From positions 4,892,501 through 4,956,500 of the forward strand of contig NZ_CP080525.1 of NCBI RefSeq assembly GCF_024746815.1: a stretch of 64,000 nt of DNA, given 5' to 3'. Numbering within the stretch: the stretch's first letter is position 1; every line of letters begins with the position of its first letter. Below the pieces are notes generated by a model that had not been told where the DNA came from, searched no databases, and was given only the letters and a program-made list of their open reading frames with translations. The position numbers were made by a program, and so were the translations under genes. Shown piece after piece: positions 63,024 to 64,000 of this stretch. The DNA is from Mesorhizobium sp. AR07. GTDB lineage: Bacteria > Pseudomonadota > Alphaproteobacteria > Rhizobiales > Rhizobiaceae.

Positions 63024-63983
63024 CTATTTCGGATGTCTGAGACGCGGATTGGCGACGATGGCCGCAACGTCCGCAATGATGTTGAGGCTGATGTAGACGG
63101 CGGCGAAGATCAGGCCGACCGCCTGCACCACCGGCACGTCGCGCTTGGTGACGTGGTCGACGAGATACTGTCCCATGCCCGGATAGACGAAGATCACCTC
63201 GACCACGACGACGCCGACGATGAGGTAGGCGAGATTGAGCATGACGACGTTGATGATCGGCGCAATCGCGTTGGGGAAGGCATGCTTGCGGATGACGTTG
63301 AAGGCCGACAGGCCTTTCAGTTCCGCCGTCTCCACATAGGCCGACTGCATGACGTTGAGGATCGCGGCGCGTGTCATGCGCATCATGTGGGCCAGCACCA
63401 CCAGCGTCAGCGCCGTTGCCGGCAAGGCGATCGCTTGCATGCGCTCGCCGAACGGCATGCCGTCATAGACGGTCGAAATGCCGGGGAAGATCTGCCACTT
63501 CACGGCGAAGAAATAGACGAGCACATAGCCGATGAAGAATTCGGGGAACGAGGTCGAGGCGAGCGCCAGTCCCGAGATCAGCTTGTCGACCCAGCCATTG
63601 CGGTAGCGTACCGCGATCAGGCCGAGGATGATCGCCAGCGGCACGGCGACGATCGCCGCCCAGAAGGCGAGGAACAGCGTGTTCCAAAGCCGGCCCTTGA
63701 TCGATGTGGCGATATCCTGGCCGCTCGACATGGCAGTACCCAAGTCGCCGGTCAGCACGCCGCCGAGCCAGTGAAAATACCTGACATAGGCGGGGTCGTT
63801 CAGCCCGAGCTGCTCGCGCAGATTGGCAAGCGACTCCGGCGTCGCCGATTGTCCGAGAATGGCTTGCGCGACGTCGCCGGGCAGGATCTGGGTGCCGGCG
63901 AAGATCAGGACCGAAACGGCCAGCAACAGGACGATGCCCAGCGCAATGCGCTGGGCGATTAGCTTCAGGATGGGTGAAGACAT
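63024..63983 (-). CDS. Peptide-type ABC transporter permease (DppB-like)
   Basis: The 319-residue permease has six hydrophobic segments. It has the DppB-type first span (IALGIVLLLAVSVLIF), then GTQILPGDVAQAILGQ, and the EAA loop YVETAELKGLSAFNVIRKHAFPN. It is the first visible gene of the transporter operon (permease, permease, double ATPase, binding protein, phosphodiesterase). The promoter lies beyond 63983 and is not in the window. Confidence 0.93.
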   Translation of the reverse strand: MSSPILKLIAQRIALGIVLLLAVSVLIFAGTQILPGDVAQAILGQSATPESLANLREQLGLNDPAYVRYFHWLGGVLTGDLGTAMSSGQDIATSIKGRLWNTLFLAFWAAIVAVPLAIILGLIAVRYRNGWVDKLISGLALASTSFPEFFIGYVLVYFFAVKWQIFPGISTVYDGMPFGERMQAIALPATALTLVVLAHMMRMTRAAILNVMQSAYVETAELKGLSAFNVIRKHAFPNAIAPIINVVMLNLAYLIVGVVVVEVIFVYPGMGQYLVDHVTKRDVPVVQAVGLIFAAVYISLNIIADVAAIVANPRLRHPK

Positions 63984-64000
63984 ATCCGCAAAGCCGGCTC

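Noticed and set aside
62040..63962. 640-codon open frame on the + strand opposite the ABC permease genes
   Set aside because: Composition is Arg/His/Asp-rich shadow sequence and the permeases on the other strand are unmistakable.

Overview
This window is chromosomal DNA of an alphaproteobacterium, almost certainly a Mesorhizobium. The clearest clue is a tandem array of four small exported proteins of the DUF680 type, a family known essentially from Mesorhizobium. A Sinorhizobium-style agl (alpha-glucoside) operon, high GC content and several families of rhizobial intergenic palindromes agree with this. I saw no tRNA, rRNA, CRISPR array or intact insertion sequence. All identifications come from reading the sequence; no database search was run.

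Layout: (1) 1-4.9 kb is the translation block rpmI-rplT, a terminator, then pheS and pheT with a small zinc-binding GFA-type gene wedged between them by two 4-base overlaps. (2) 4.9-15.5 kb holds accessory metabolism: nucleotidyltransferase, aldo/keto reductase with divergent LysR, cytochrome b561 plus YceI, Gfo/Idh oxidoreductase, FAD dehydrogenase, three small unknowns leading into a dapA homologue, and an alpha/beta hydrolase. (3) 15.7-23.7 kb is a gamma-butyrobetaine/L-carnitine catabolic cluster: crotonobetainyl-CoA hydratase-like, ADP-forming acyl-CoA synthetase, acyl-CoA dehydrogenase, L-carnitine dehydrogenase, an HD protein with a PhnZ/TmpB-like metal-ligand set, a BKACE (DUF849) enzyme, and a divergent CdhR-like regulator. 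(4) 23.7-29.6 kb has a broken GNAT gene, xylA and xylB (with a SnoaL-like gene between them on the other strand) and a TPR protein. (5) 29.8-39.2 kb has a frameshifted autotransporter, LysE exporter, L,D-transpeptidase, PPi-type phosphofructokinase, metallo-beta-lactamase-fold hydrolase, an MFS remnant and an HtrA protease. (6) 39.3-42.7 kb has a toxin-antitoxin pair and gbcA-gbcB (glycine betaine demethylase), preceded by a clear cobalamin riboswitch. (7) 43.2-44.3 kb is the DUF680 array. (8) 44.3-52.3 kb is aglK-A-G-F-E with divergent aglR and two LacI-type operators. (9) 52.4-57.6 kb has LysR/methyltransferase/membrane genes and an ECF sigma, anti-sigma and exported subtilase operon. (10) 57.8-64 kb is a peptide-type ABC transporter followed by a phosphodiesterase-like gene; the window ends just beyond the first permease start.

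A functional thread links regions 3 and 6: the carnitine genes should yield glycine betaine, and gbcAB demethylates glycine betaine. The most noteworthy single signal is the cobalamin riboswitch in the leader of gbcA, a gene whose enzyme is not known to use B12. The HD protein in the carnitine operon and the DUF680 array are the best candidates for undescribed biochemistry.
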